Positions 1 through 6,922 are shown, counted from the stretch's first letter. The stretch: 10,941 nt of DNA from Dehalococcoidia bacterium (GCA_030634425.1 DAOWAU010000012.1:1-10941), one strand, 5' to 3'. A program made the numbers and translations. Notes: generated from the sequence alone by a model not told the origin.

Positions 1-255
1 AAGAAGCAGGCTATTGGTTTCCTGGAGAAAGACCTAGTAGCTGCGGGTGATAGTACTGCTGATGTTCTTGCTGAGGTGTTAGCCAGGGCAGGTCTGGATG
101 AAGCCGAGGTAGTTACCATCTATTATAAAGGTGATGCTGAGAAGACCGAGCTGGAACCGGTTATCCACAGTATTCGTGAGCAGTATCCAGAGCTGGAGAT
201 TGAGCTAGTTCAGGGCGGTCAACCACATTATCACTATATTGCATCTGTAGAGTAA
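1..255 (+). CDS. fakA: Fatty acid kinase catalytic subunit-like protein, C-terminal part (5' end outside window)
   Basis: Frame 1 is open from the first base and ends at TAA 253-255, giving 84 residues. The tail matches what I recall of the C-terminal domain of the FakA/YloV (DAK-phosphatase domain) family: a stretch of the type AGLDEAEVVTIYYKGD, then a helix ending EQYPELEIELVQGGQPHY and the terminal IASVE. In that family FakA phosphorylates fatty acids carried by a FakB (DegV-type) protein in the cytosol, feeding exogenous fatty acids into phospholipid synthesis. The N-terminal kinase domain lies outside the window, so its catalytic residues cannot be checked. The same-strand neighbour downstream is recG, an order common in Gram-positive-type genomes, which supports the call. 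A terminator at 380-436 probably ends this transcript. Confidence 0.75.
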   Translation, partial: KKQAIGFLEKDLVAAGDSTADVLAEVLARAGLDEAEVVTIYYKGDAEKTELEPVIHSIREQYPELEIELVQGGQPHYHYIASVE

Positions 256-261
256 CGAGAG

Positions 262-360
262 GGGATTCGCTGTAGCAGTCAAAAATTGTTGCTCACAGCG
301 TAGGTGGTGTGTTTTCCGAGGGGCTACAGTAATCCCAGTGAATGTTTGGCATTGAGCAAC
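262..360 (+). other. Possible structured RNA region with pseudoknot-like topology (fakA 3' UTR)
   Basis: In the gap between fakA and recG, 262-267 pairs with 331-336 and 270-276 with 323-329. This gives 13 Watson-Crick pairs interrupted by a small internal loop. A second perfect 8-bp pairing, GTTGCTCA at 288-295 with TGAGCAAC at 353-360, starts inside the first loop and ends outside it. The two helices could form a pseudoknot or be mutually exclusive. A terminator hairpin follows 20 bases later. I recognise no riboswitch consensus. It could be a structured 3' UTR, a small RNA or chance pairing. Confidence 0.3.
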
Positions 361-379
361 TATAAAATAAATTGTCGCA

Positions 380-436
380 GGGTGGAACCCTATTTATTGT
401 CGTCAGGCTGGGTTTTTCCACCCTTATTTTTTATTT
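380..436 (+). terminator. Rho-independent terminator after fakA
   Basis: GGGTGGAA (380-387) pairs with TTCCACCC (416-423). The stem extends through CCC (388-390) with GGG (410-412) across a three-T bulge, leaving a loop of about 19 bases. A T-rich tract (424-436) follows directly. The hairpin lies 125 bases after the fakA stop and just upstream of recG, so it should separate the two transcripts or attenuate readthrough into recG. Confidence 0.65.
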
Positions 437-448
437 GTCTTGGCGAAC

Positions 449-453
449 GGAGG
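449..453 (+). promoter_or_regulatory. Ribosome binding site that decides the recG start
   Basis: GGAGG lies 7 bases before a TTG at 461. The longer reading from TTG 440 has no purine-rich site in front of it; its upstream sequence is the T tract of the terminator. The Shine-Dalgarno itself would fall inside the longer reading, so 461 is preferred. Confidence 0.6.
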
Positions 454-460
454 CAGGGCC

Positions 461-2920
461 TTGCCGATAGATATTAAACCTCTACGGAAGATTCTTGAGC
501 TTGAGCATGAGAAGGATTACGTAGATTCAGCGGTAATCGGTGGTTTGGATAAGTTCCTTCGTCGCTGGGCTGGTCAAGCTATGGAGTCGCTAGCCAGTCC
601 CCAACTCGTCAAGCGCTTTCGTCAGCTTCACCTGATTGATTCTGATTATGCCTCTTTGACTAAACAACAGCGCAAACAATGGGTAGATGAGGTACTCCAT
701 TTTCTGTCTGAGGTAGAGCGTGGGGAAGGGGAGAAGTCTGAAGCCAAAGTGGCTCCGGTAGCTAGCAAGCTATCTTCAGGGACAAGAAAGAGTCAGAGGA
801 TAGCGGTTAAACAATCCCTTGATTCCCCTATTACCGTGGTCAGAGGCATTAGCTTTGCTATGGCGGCTAGGTTTAAGAAGTTGGGTGTGAACACGGTTCG
901 GGATTTACTCTATTTCTTCCCGCATCGTCACCTTGACTATAGCCAGAGGAAAACTATCTCACAGCTTACTCAGGGTGAGGAGCAGACTATCGTTGCCAAT
1001 GTATGGCAGGCTCAGGAGATTAGGCTGGGTGGCAGGCGGAGCACCGAAGCTATTGTGGGCGATGAAACGGGTAATGTCAGGATAGTGTGGTTTAATAATC
1101 CCTATCTGGCTAAGCAGCTAACCACTAACGCGCAGGTCGTTATTAGTGGCAGAGTAAGCTTGTTTAATGGCAGGCATGTATTTGAATCTCCAGAGTGGGA
1201 GCTGGTGGGGGATGAGGATTTGATTCACACCGGGCGTTTGGTCCCCATTTATTCCCTCACTCGGGGATTGCATCCTCGTCAGATAAGAAAATTGATGAAA
1301 GGGTTTATGGACCAGTGGGCATGGCAGGTGGAAGATTTCTTATCCCCGCAATTGAGGGAGCGGTGTAACCTTTTGCCGCTGCCCCAGGCGATAAGTCAGG
1401 CCCACTATCCGGAGGATGAAGCGGTGAAGGCTGAGGCAAGGGTTCGTCTCGCTTTTGACGAGCTTTTCCTTCTCCAGTTGGGGGTGCTGGGCAAAAAGCG
1501 TGATTGGCAGGAGAGCCAGCCGGGCGGCTCCTTTACTATCCAGAGACCGGTGCTGGACGCCTTTGTGAAGTCTTTGCACTTTGAACTAACCCCGGCTCAA
1601 CGTAAGGTTCTTGAGGAGATCTTAGCCGATTTGCAAAAACCAAGCCCAATGTCCCGATTATTACAGGGGGAGGTAGGCAGTGGTAAGACGGTAGTAGCTA
1701 CAGCAGCTTTGCTTATGGCAGCTGCCGATGACTATCAAGGGGCGTTTATGGCGCCTACTGAGATTTTGGCTGAGCAGCACTTCACCACCATCTCCCAGTT
1801 CCTATCCAGGGTAGGGTGTGAACAGGGGGAGGAGGACTACCTCCGTAGTTACTCCGGGCTTCTGCCCCGTCCTCTCACTGTGGCCTTGCTTATTGGTGAC
1901 ATCAATCAGGCGAGAAAGCAGGAGCTCCAGCAGCGTATTCTGGGTGGGGAGGTAGATATTGTTATCGGAACTCATGCTCTTATTCAGAAGGGGGTGGAAT
2001 TCCACCGATTGGGGTTAGCCGTGGTAGATGAGCAGCACCGCTTCGGTGTTACCCAGCGCTCGGCACTACGGCAGAAGGGGTTTAACCCTCATGTGTTGGT
2101 AATGACGGCGACACCTATCCCGCGAACTCTAGCCCTGACTTTGTATGGAGACCTTGACTTATCAGTTATAGACCAGCTTCCACCGGGGAGGCAGGTGGTG
2201 AAAACAAAGTGGCTTAAACCAGGGCAGAGGGCTAGTGGCTATGACTTTTTGCGTCGTCAGGTAGCCGGTGGTCGTCAGGCATTTATCATCTGCCCTTTGG
2301 TTGAGGAGTCAGAGGCTATTCAGGCAAAAGCGGCTATTGCTGAGTATGAGCGTCTATCTCATGAGGTCTTCCCTGATTTGCGATTAGGCTTACTTCACGG
2401 GCGTATGTCGTCGGGTGATAAGGACAAGGTAATGCGGCGCTTTCGCTCCGGCAAGCTGGACATCCTGGTTTCCACCCCGGTGGTAGAGGTTGGCATAGAT
2501 GTGCCTAATGCTGCGGTAATGCTGGTGGAGAGTGCTGACCGTTTCGGCCTGTCGCAACTGCATCAGTTCCGAGGCAGGGTGGGGCGAGGGCAGGAGCAAA
2601 GCTACTGCATGCTGCTCGCCCTGAACCCCTCTGAGGTAGCCAGGGAGCGACTTGACATAATAGAAAAGGTAAGCGATGGTTTTGACTTGGCGGAGGAGGA
2701 CTTGAGACTGCGGGGGCCTGGAGAGTTCTTTGGCACCAGGCAGAGCGGCTTACCCGACCTGAAGATGGCTAAGCTCTCCGATGTGGGGCTGCTAGAGCTG
2801 GCTCGTAGTGAGGCGATAAAACTGTTTGAAACAGACCCCGGCTTAGGGAAACCCGAGCATCGTCTCTTGGCCAAGGAGCTAGCCTGGGTCTGGCCGGCAG
2901 AAGGTGGCGAGTGGAGCTAA
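461..2920 (+). CDS. recG: ATP-dependent DNA helicase RecG
   Basis: RecG is a monomeric superfamily 2 helicase that remodels stalled replication forks and branch-migrates Holliday junctions. From the TTG at 461 the protein has 819 residues. Visible parts are an N-terminal helical extension of about 120 residues, an OB-fold wedge domain at roughly 160-255, Walker A GEVGSGKT at 403-410, the DEQH box at 523-526, motif III MTATPIPR at 548-555, and motif VI QFRGRVGRG at 702-710. The family-typical C-terminal LRGPGEFFGTRQSG segment is also present. It is longer than the roughly 690-residue E. coli protein, mainly because of the N-terminal extension, as in several deep-branching bacteria. It is preceded by its own GGAGG site and by the fakA terminator. 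No clear promoter was seen, so it may depend on readthrough. A TTG at 440 would add 7 residues. All motifs look intact. Confidence 0.96.
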   Translation: MPIDIKPLRKILELEHEKDYVDSAVIGGLDKFLRRWAGQAMESLASPQLVKRFRQLHLIDSDYASLTKQQRKQWVDEVLHFLSEVERGEGEKSEAKVAPVASKLSSGTRKSQRIAVKQSLDSPITVVRGISFAMAARFKKLGVNTVRDLLYFFPHRHLDYSQRKTISQLTQGEEQTIVANVWQAQEIRLGGRRSTEAIVGDETGNVRIVWFNNPYLAKQLTTNAQVVISGRVSLFNGRHVFESPEWELVGDEDLIHTGRLVPIYSLTRGLHPRQIRKLMKGFMDQWAWQVEDFLSPQLRERCNLLPLPQAISQAHYPEDEAVKAEARVRLAFDELFLLQLGVLGKKRDWQESQPGGSFTIQRPVLDAFVKSLHFELTPAQRKVLEEILADLQKPSPMSRLLQGEVGSGKTVVATAALLMAAADDYQGAFMAPTEILAEQHFTTISQFLSRVGCEQGEEDYLRSYSGLLPRPLTVALLIGDINQARKQELQQRILGGEVDIVIGTHALIQKGVEFHRLGLAVVDEQHRFGVTQRSALRQKGFNPHVLVMTATPIPRTLALTLYGDLDLSVIDQLPPGRQVVKTKWLKPGQRASGYDFLRRQVAGGRQAFIICPLVEESEAIQAKAAIAEYERLSHEVFPDLRLGLLHGRMSSGDKDKVMRRFRSGKLDILVSTPVVEVGIDVPNAAVMLVESADRFGLSQLHQFRGRVGRGQEQSYCMLLALNPSEVARERLDIIEKVSDGFDLAEEDLRLRGPGEFFGTRQSGLPDLKMAKLSDVGLLELARSEAIKLFETDPGLGKPEHRLLAKELAWVWPAEGGEWS

Positions 2921-2934
2921 ATCAAGTGAAGTTT

Positions 2935-2939
2935 GGAGG
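2935..2939 (+). promoter_or_regulatory. Ribosome binding site for the methyltransferase-like gene
   Basis: GGAGG lies 15-19 bases after the recG stop. It is 11 bases before TTG 2951, a long but usable spacing. The alternative TTG at 2933 overlaps this motif and has only a weak purine run (AAGTGAAG) before it. The choice between the two starts is not firm. Confidence 0.4.
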
Positions 2940-2950
2940 CTGTCGTTCCA

Positions 2951-3973
2951 TTGATTATCATTAAAAGAGCGAGAGAGATTCGGGAGATTATCTCTGACCT
3001 GGAGTCATTAAAGGGTGACCCCCAATACAGAGAGGCGGCGGAGATTAATATAGAGTTCTTTAAGGCGGCTCGTTCTCCATTCAGCTTTATCCATTGGCTG
3101 ATTTTTACCGTCCCTAAACTCAGGAAGAGGCGGGATGAGCTGCTTGAGCTGGGGGATCTGCCACTGGAAAAGTGGCAGCAACGTGCCTACCAGGCGCTTG
3201 CCGGCGTGGAGAGGCATAGATTCGGCAGGAGGACGTCAGGCGGATTTACCCTGGAGCTTTCTCGGGCAATCCTGAGAGTCAAAAGGATTAAGGATAGCGG
3301 TGAGGCCATGGTTTTGCTTGATGTGGGTTTTGGTGGTGGGGAATTGGGGTATCGGGTTGTTGAGGGGCTTCACCGTGTCCCCTTGGTTTATATAGGGCTT
3401 GACATTACCCCGGCCAACATAGAGGTGGCCAAGGAGGTTTTCCGCCCTCTGTGTGAGAGGGGAGAGATTATCTTCCGTGAGGTCCCGGCATTGAACGATG
3501 GGGTCATAGATGCCCTTCGCCAAGAAGCCAGCGATACCTCCAGAAAGGTAGTGGCGGTGTGTTTGGGGGATATCTTTGACCTGGATAAGCATGTCTCGCC
3601 GGGCAAGATAGACCTTATCTGCCACTCCAGGGTTCTCCATCATATCAAGGCTGCCCTCAGGCCCCGCCTGGAGGATATATGCCGCAGACTGTCCCCGGCA
3701 ACATTGGAGATGGATGACCGTTACTGTTGTAGCTTCATGTTCTGGTCGGTGCTGGGTACATGGGTAATTTATCCTAGCGTCACCTTGATGAACGGGGCTG
3801 TTCTGAGCTGGCTCAGGGACCCATCTGAGGAGGAGTTGACTGGGTATTACAGGCTGGTGCCGCCCTTCTGCTATGCCCGCTTAATCCTGGGGCAGGATGC
3901 CTATTTCCAGAAGGGAAAGTGGCAGACGGCGGCAAGGACGCTGACCCGGGGTTTCTCATTCAGGGATGGCTGA
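2951..3973 (+). CDS. Class I SAM-dependent methyltransferase-like protein
   Basis: With TTG 2951 the product has 340 residues (346 from TTG 2933). A helical N-terminal region of about 120 residues includes the hydrophobic patch FSFIHWLIFTVP followed by KLRKRR. A Rossmann-type domain comes next: motif I VLLDVGFGGG at 121-130, the acidic end of strand 2 in YIGLD (Asp 151), GD at 206-207, and a motif IV region IDLICHSRVLHHI at 220-232. These fit SAM binding and small-molecule or lipid methyltransferases. There is no NPPY motif of N6-adenine enzymes, so it is not the RsmD that often follows recG. The C-terminal 80 residues are aromatic-rich and cysteine-containing, and I do not recognise them. 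The gene starts about 30 bases after recG, so co-transcription is likely. The substrate is unknown. Confidence 0.75.
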   Translation: MIIIKRAREIREIISDLESLKGDPQYREAAEINIEFFKAARSPFSFIHWLIFTVPKLRKRRDELLELGDLPLEKWQQRAYQALAGVERHRFGRRTSGGFTLELSRAILRVKRIKDSGEAMVLLDVGFGGGELGYRVVEGLHRVPLVYIGLDITPANIEVAKEVFRPLCERGEIIFREVPALNDGVIDALRQEASDTSRKVVAVCLGDIFDLDKHVSPGKIDLICHSRVLHHIKAALRPRLEDICRRLSPATLEMDDRYCCSFMFWSVLGTWVIYPSVTLMNGAVLSWLRDPSEEELTGYYRLVPPFCYARLILGQDAYFQKGKWQTAARTLTRGFSFRDG

Positions 3974-3989
3974 GGTTAGTCTCTTTCGC

Positions 3990-5480
3990 TTATAGGTTGG
4001 AGTGTATGAGCTGGCGGCGGTTGATCTTGCCTGAGCCGGTCTTGGGAATGCTCTCCAGGAACTGGTATCTCTTGGGCAGCTTGAAGTCAGCCAGGTTCTG
4101 GCGGCAGAAGTCGGCTATATCTTCGGTGGTAGTGCTCTGCCCCTCTTTGAGCGCGATAAAGGCGGTGGGTACCGCCGTGCCGTCTGCCTCCTTAACCCCC
4201 ACATAAGCGGCTTCGGCAATGTCGGAGTGCCTCAAAAGCACATCCTCTACCTCCCAGGGGGAGATTTTTAACCCCGATGGGGTCACTATTATGAACGATT
4301 TCTTCTCCATATACTCAAGGTAGCTGTCTTCGTCCATCCTGACCGAATCTCCGGTGTGAAACCAGCCATCTCTGATGACTTGGGCAGTGAGTTCGGGGGC
4401 CTTGTAGTATTCCTTCATCATCCAGGGCGGTTTGAACAAAGCCTCGCCTATCTCGCCTACAGCCACTTCCGCGCCACCATCATCTACTATCTTGAAGTCG
4501 CAGATGGGCTTGCCCACCGTCCCCAGCCTCTGATCCTTGATGGTGCTCATGGAGACCACGGAGAGCTCGGAGAGCCCATATGTCTCACAGAGGGTTAAAC
4601 CGAACTTATCCTCCAGCATCTTCATCAGGCGAGGCGAGGTTTTCGCCCCGGCGGTGGAGGCTACCCGGAATGAGCTGAGGTCATAGCTCTTAATGACCTC
4701 CTTCCGCATCATAGCTAGAGCGTTATGTATTGCTGGGACCCCAAAAAGAATGCTGCCTTTTTCCTTCTCTATAGCCTCTAAAACAACTCTGGGCGTGAAT
4801 TGAGGGATTATTACCACCGTAGCCCCTTTTATAATGGAACCAAACAGGACTTCGCTCAATCCAAAAAGGTAGAAGAAAGGAACAGTATCTATAACCACAT
4901 CGTCTCTACCTCGCCCTATCCCTGCGGAAACTATGTCGGGGGTTCCCAGAAGGGAAGCATGAGTATGCACCACCCCCTTTTGCCTCCCCAACACACCTGA
5001 GGTATATATGATAGTAGCCTTATCCTCATCATCTATATCAACATCGGGCGGTACGGCAGGACTATCAGCTACCATCGTTTTATAAGAGCCTTCGTCAACC
5101 TCTAGAACCTGCTTTAACAGGGGGATGCCGGGCAAAGCGGCAGAGAGCATCTGGGAAAATTCCCTTTCAGTTATGAGGATTCTGGCATCGGAATCACGCA
5201 ATAAGGGAGCAAGCTCAGGTGCTTTGAGTCTAGAGCTGAGGAGCACGGCTACGCCGCCGGCCTTAATAACTCCAAAATAATTGCTGACCCACTCAGGACT
5301 GTGAGACATTAAAATAGCTACATGGTCAGCCTTTTCTAATCCCAGCCCTATAAGAGCATTGGCTATCCTGTTAGAAGCTTCACTTAACTCCCTATAGGTA
5401 ATCCTCTGGGAACCAAGAACAAGGGCTGTTTTTGGCGGTACTTCACTGGCGGTTATCTCCAGAATCTGTTTTAGATTCAT
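3990..5480 (-). CDS. AMP-forming acyl-CoA synthetase/ligase (ANL superfamily)
   Basis: This 496-residue protein has the core layout of adenylate-forming enzymes, which activate a carboxylic acid with ATP and transfer it to CoA. Visible motifs are an A3-like phosphate loop at 157-170 (YTSGVLGRQKGV), A5 CETYGLSE at 298-305, A7 DGWFHTGD at 371-378, an A8-like hinge and P-W-E-V-E at 393-412, and A10 PKTGSGK ending in the expected catalytic Lys 485. Two motifs are atypical. The usual T-T-G-x-P-K of A3 is V-L-G-R-Q-K, and the usual G-R-x-K-D hinge of A8 is K-K-S-F-I. The ATG at 5480 has AAGGGGG 5 bases upstream on the - strand. The gene is convergent with the methyltransferase (16-base gap) and divergent from the U32 gene. 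The substrate cannot be read from sequence; a medium- or long-chain acyl or aryl acid is plausible. Confidence 0.88.
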   Translation of the reverse strand: MNLKQILEITASEVPPKTALVLGSQRITYRELSEASNRIANALIGLGLEKADHVAILMSHSPEWVSNYFGVIKAGGVAVLLSSRLKAPELAPLLRDSDARILITEREFSQMLSAALPGIPLLKQVLEVDEGSYKTMVADSPAVPPDVDIDDEDKATIIYTSGVLGRQKGVVHTHASLLGTPDIVSAGIGRGRDDVVIDTVPFFYLFGLSEVLFGSIIKGATVVIIPQFTPRVVLEAIEKEKGSILFGVPAIHNALAMMRKEVIKSYDLSSFRVASTAGAKTSPRLMKMLEDKFGLTLCETYGLSELSVVSMSTIKDQRLGTVGKPICDFKIVDDGGAEVAVGEIGEALFKPPWMMKEYYKAPELTAQVIRDGWFHTGDSVRMDEDSYLEYMEKKSFIIVTPSGLKISPWEVEDVLLRHSDIAEAAYVGVKEADGTAVPTAFIALKEGQSTTTEDIADFCRQNLADFKLPKRYQFLESIPKTGSGKINRRQLIHSNL

Positions 5481-5523
5481 ATTACCCCCTTGCGAGGCAG
5501 CAGCTAAACACTAGTTTTAGCTA

Positions 5524-5553
5524 TTGACAAACCCCTTGCTTTCATAATAGTAT
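5524..5553 (+). promoter_or_regulatory. Candidate sigma-70-type promoter toward the U32 gene
   Basis: A perfect TTGACA (5524-5529) is followed by an 18-base spacer and TAGTAT (5548-5553), which matches four of six -10 positions. Transcription would start near 5560, giving a leader of about 210 bases before the U32 ATG. The -10 lies within a small inverted repeat, TAATA-GTA-TATTA (5545-5557), that could be an operator. Confidence 0.4.
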
Positions 5554-5559
5554 ATTACA

Positions 5560-5581
5560 AGGCTGAATGTTATGCTACAAA
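5560..5581. repeat. 22-bp direct repeat, copy 1
   Basis: The copy reads AGGCTGAATGTTATGC then TACAAA, and differs from copy 2 (5644-5665) at three positions. It begins at the predicted + transcription start and lies between the two divergent promoter candidates, where a regulator would be expected to bind. The function is inferred from position only. Confidence 0.55.
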
Positions 5582-5586
5582 TTATT

Positions 5587-5630
5587 CTTTGAGTTCTTGC
5601 CGATACCAGGCTCAAAGTTTATATATTTTT
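5587..5630 (+). terminator. Attenuator/terminator-like hairpin in the U32 leader
   Basis: CTTTGAG (5587-5593) pairs perfectly with CTCAAAG (5611-5617). An inner helix CTTG/CAGG (5596-5599 with 5607-5610, one G-U pair) is possible. A T-rich run, TTTATATATTTTT (5618-5630), follows. The hairpin sits about 30 bases after the predicted start, between promoter and gene. It could attenuate the U32 transcript or end a short RNA of about 70 bases. Confidence 0.42.
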
Positions 5631-5643
5631 ACTATGTAATTAG

Positions 5644-5665
5644 AGGCTGCATGTTATGCCGCAAA
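5644..5665. repeat. 22-bp direct repeat, copy 2
   Basis: The copy reads AGGCTGCATGTTATGC then CGCAAA, 19 of 22 identical to copy 1. It is offset from copy 1 by exactly 84 bp, about eight helical turns, so the two would face the same side of the DNA. This copy contains the small dyad GCAT-GTT-ATGC. A paired operator is a plausible role but unproven. Confidence 0.55.
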
Positions 5666-5727
5666 GCTATACCTTAGCAGGGCTTAGATTGTAGCCATAG
5701 CTATAGAAAAATAAAAAAGTTTTTAAG

Positions 5728-5757
5728 GGCTTTACGCTAGTATACTAGTGTAAAGCC
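5728..5757. repeat. 30-bp near-perfect palindrome before the U32 gene
   Basis: The two 15-base arms are complementary at all but one position (G5736 against T5749, which would be a G-U pair in RNA). The 12-base core CTAGTATACTAG (5737-5748) is a perfect palindrome. It ends 16 bases before the U32 ATG, so it could be an operator for a dimeric regulator or a hairpin limiting translation. On the - strand it is followed at a short distance by T runs and could alternatively stop antisense transcription. Confidence 0.65.
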
Positions 5758-5773
5758 ATAAAGCGAAACAAAT

Positions 5774-6922
5774 ATGCGTTTATTAGTGCCCGCGAACTGG
5801 GACGGGGAACTGATACTCCCTCTAAGCCAGATTAAGGCAGCTGTTGAAATATATGGCGTTCTGCCCACCTCGATGATGGGCAGTGGGGGCTCAGGACCTG
5901 ACATCCCTCAAATAACAACAAAGCAGGCGGAAGAATATATCGAGTTAGCTCATTCCGCAGGCTTAACCTTTAATTACCTCCTTAATGCTCCATGCCTGAA
6001 TAACATGGAGTGGCAGGAGGATACTCACCGGGAATTAGTCCAGCACCTGGAGTGGCTCAGCAATGCCGGGGTAGATGGTGTTACTGTGGCTATCCCGTAC
6101 TTACTGGAGCTTATAAAGGCTCAGTTTCCTCGTCTTAGAGTAGAGGTATCAACCATAGCTCATGTAAACAGCGTAGCCCGGGCCAAGTTTTTTGAATCTC
6201 TGGGAGCTGACTCCATTATGCTGGACTCCAACATAAACCGGGATTTCAAACTACTCAAGGCTATTAGAAGTGCGGTAAACTGTAAGCTCGGTGTACTGAC
6301 AAACAGCAGTTGTCTCTATCAGTGTCCTTATGAGTACTATCACAACAATACCCTGGGGCATGCCAGTCAAAGCCACAACCCGCTTAATGGCTTCTATGTG
6401 GACTACTGCGTACTTCACTGTGCTTTGAGCAGTATCAGTGATACCTCTCAATTTATTAAATCTCGTTGGATAAGACCTGAAGACATACATATTTATCAAG
6501 AAATGGGCATTGATTTCTTCAAAATCGGCGGTAGAGCAATGCCTACGAAGTGGATTATAGATGCTGCTGCGGCATATTCATCACTTCGTTACCAAGGAAA
6601 CCTCTACGATATTTTAAATAACTTTAGCCCGAAGACCAGTAGGGCAGAGTCAAATCTATCCAGCACACAAATCACCACGATAGCCTCGCCGCCAGAGGTC
6701 TACATTGACAACCAGGCTCTGGAAGGTTTTACTGATTTCTTTAAGGAACAGGATTGCCTATCCGGGTGCAGTCAGTGCCATTATTGCCAAGAAATAGCTG
6801 ACAAGGTGGTCAAATTCGACCGCTCTAAAGCAGATAAATACATATCTGTGCTCAAAAAGTTCCTGGATGACCTTACCAACAGCAGGATTTTCTGCCCTGT
6901 ATCCGCACCATTGAGCCGCTGA
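5774..6922 (+). CDS. U32 peptidase-family protein with two four-cysteine clusters
   Basis: This 382-residue protein has a TIM-barrel-like fold beginning MRLLVPANWD and resembles the U32 family. Members of known function (UbiU/UbiV, TrhP, RlhA) act in Fe-S-dependent hydroxylation of quinone precursors, tRNA or rRNA rather than clear proteolysis. Barrel landmarks include the strand VEVSTIAHVNS and GADSIMLDSNINRD (roughly 123-157). Cys 180, 184, 212 and 216 form two C-x3-C pairs (SSCLYQCPYEYYHNN and DYCVLHC) that fit a [4Fe-4S] site. KIGGRAMPTKW near 250 follows. A second group at 328-338, C-x3-C-x2-C-x2-C, lies in an extra C-terminal region. The ATG at 5774 matches the family N-terminus but has no recognisable Shine-Dalgarno; the upstream sequence is AAGCGAAACAAAT. 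The gene stands alone between a signal-rich leader and the argS promoter. The substrate is unknown. Confidence 0.8.
   Translation: MRLLVPANWDGELILPLSQIKAAVEIYGVLPTSMMGSGGSGPDIPQITTKQAEEYIELAHSAGLTFNYLLNAPCLNNMEWQEDTHRELVQHLEWLSNAGVDGVTVAIPYLLELIKAQFPRLRVEVSTIAHVNSVARAKFFESLGADSIMLDSNINRDFKLLKAIRSAVNCKLGVLTNSSCLYQCPYEYYHNNTLGHASQSHNPLNGFYVDYCVLHCALSSISDTSQFIKSRWIRPEDIHIYQEMGIDFFKIGGRAMPTKWIIDAAAAYSSLRYQGNLYDILNNFSPKTSRAESNLSSTQITTIASPPEVYIDNQALEGFTDFFKEQDCLSGCSQCHYCQEIADKVVKFDRSKADKYISVLKKFLDDLTNSRIFCPVSAPLSR

Larger units (their letters stand above)
5481..5773. other. AT-rich divergent intergenic region with clustered signals
   Basis: This 293-base non-coding gap separates the divergent acyl-CoA synthetase and U32 genes. 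It holds a + strand promoter-like pair, two copies of a 22-bp repeat, a hairpin followed by a T-rich run, and a 30-bp palindrome, each listed separately. A possible - strand promoter for the synthetase is ATAACA (complement of 5568-5573), an 18-base spacer and TATTAT (complement of 5544-5549). That would overlap the + promoter and the first repeat. The sequence is visibly richer in A and T than its neighbours. Confidence 0.6.

Noticed and set aside
379..390. AGGGTGGAACCC resembles the T-box core AGGGTGGNACC.
   Set aside because: The following GCG and the matching CGTCCCT-type antiterminator arm are absent, no Stem I landmarks were found, and the downstream gene is recG rather than an amino-acid or tRNA-synthetase gene. 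The bases are better explained as the 5' arm of a terminator.
3236..3643. A 135-residue open frame lies on the - strand inside the methyltransferase gene.
   Set aside because: It is antisense to the SAM-binding motifs, with low-complexity unfamiliar translation; it is a shadow frame.
3919..4206. An open frame on the + strand spans the methyltransferase end and the - strand synthetase 3' end.
   Set aside because: Most of it is antisense to the conserved C-terminal domain of the synthetase, and the translation has no recognisable domain pattern.
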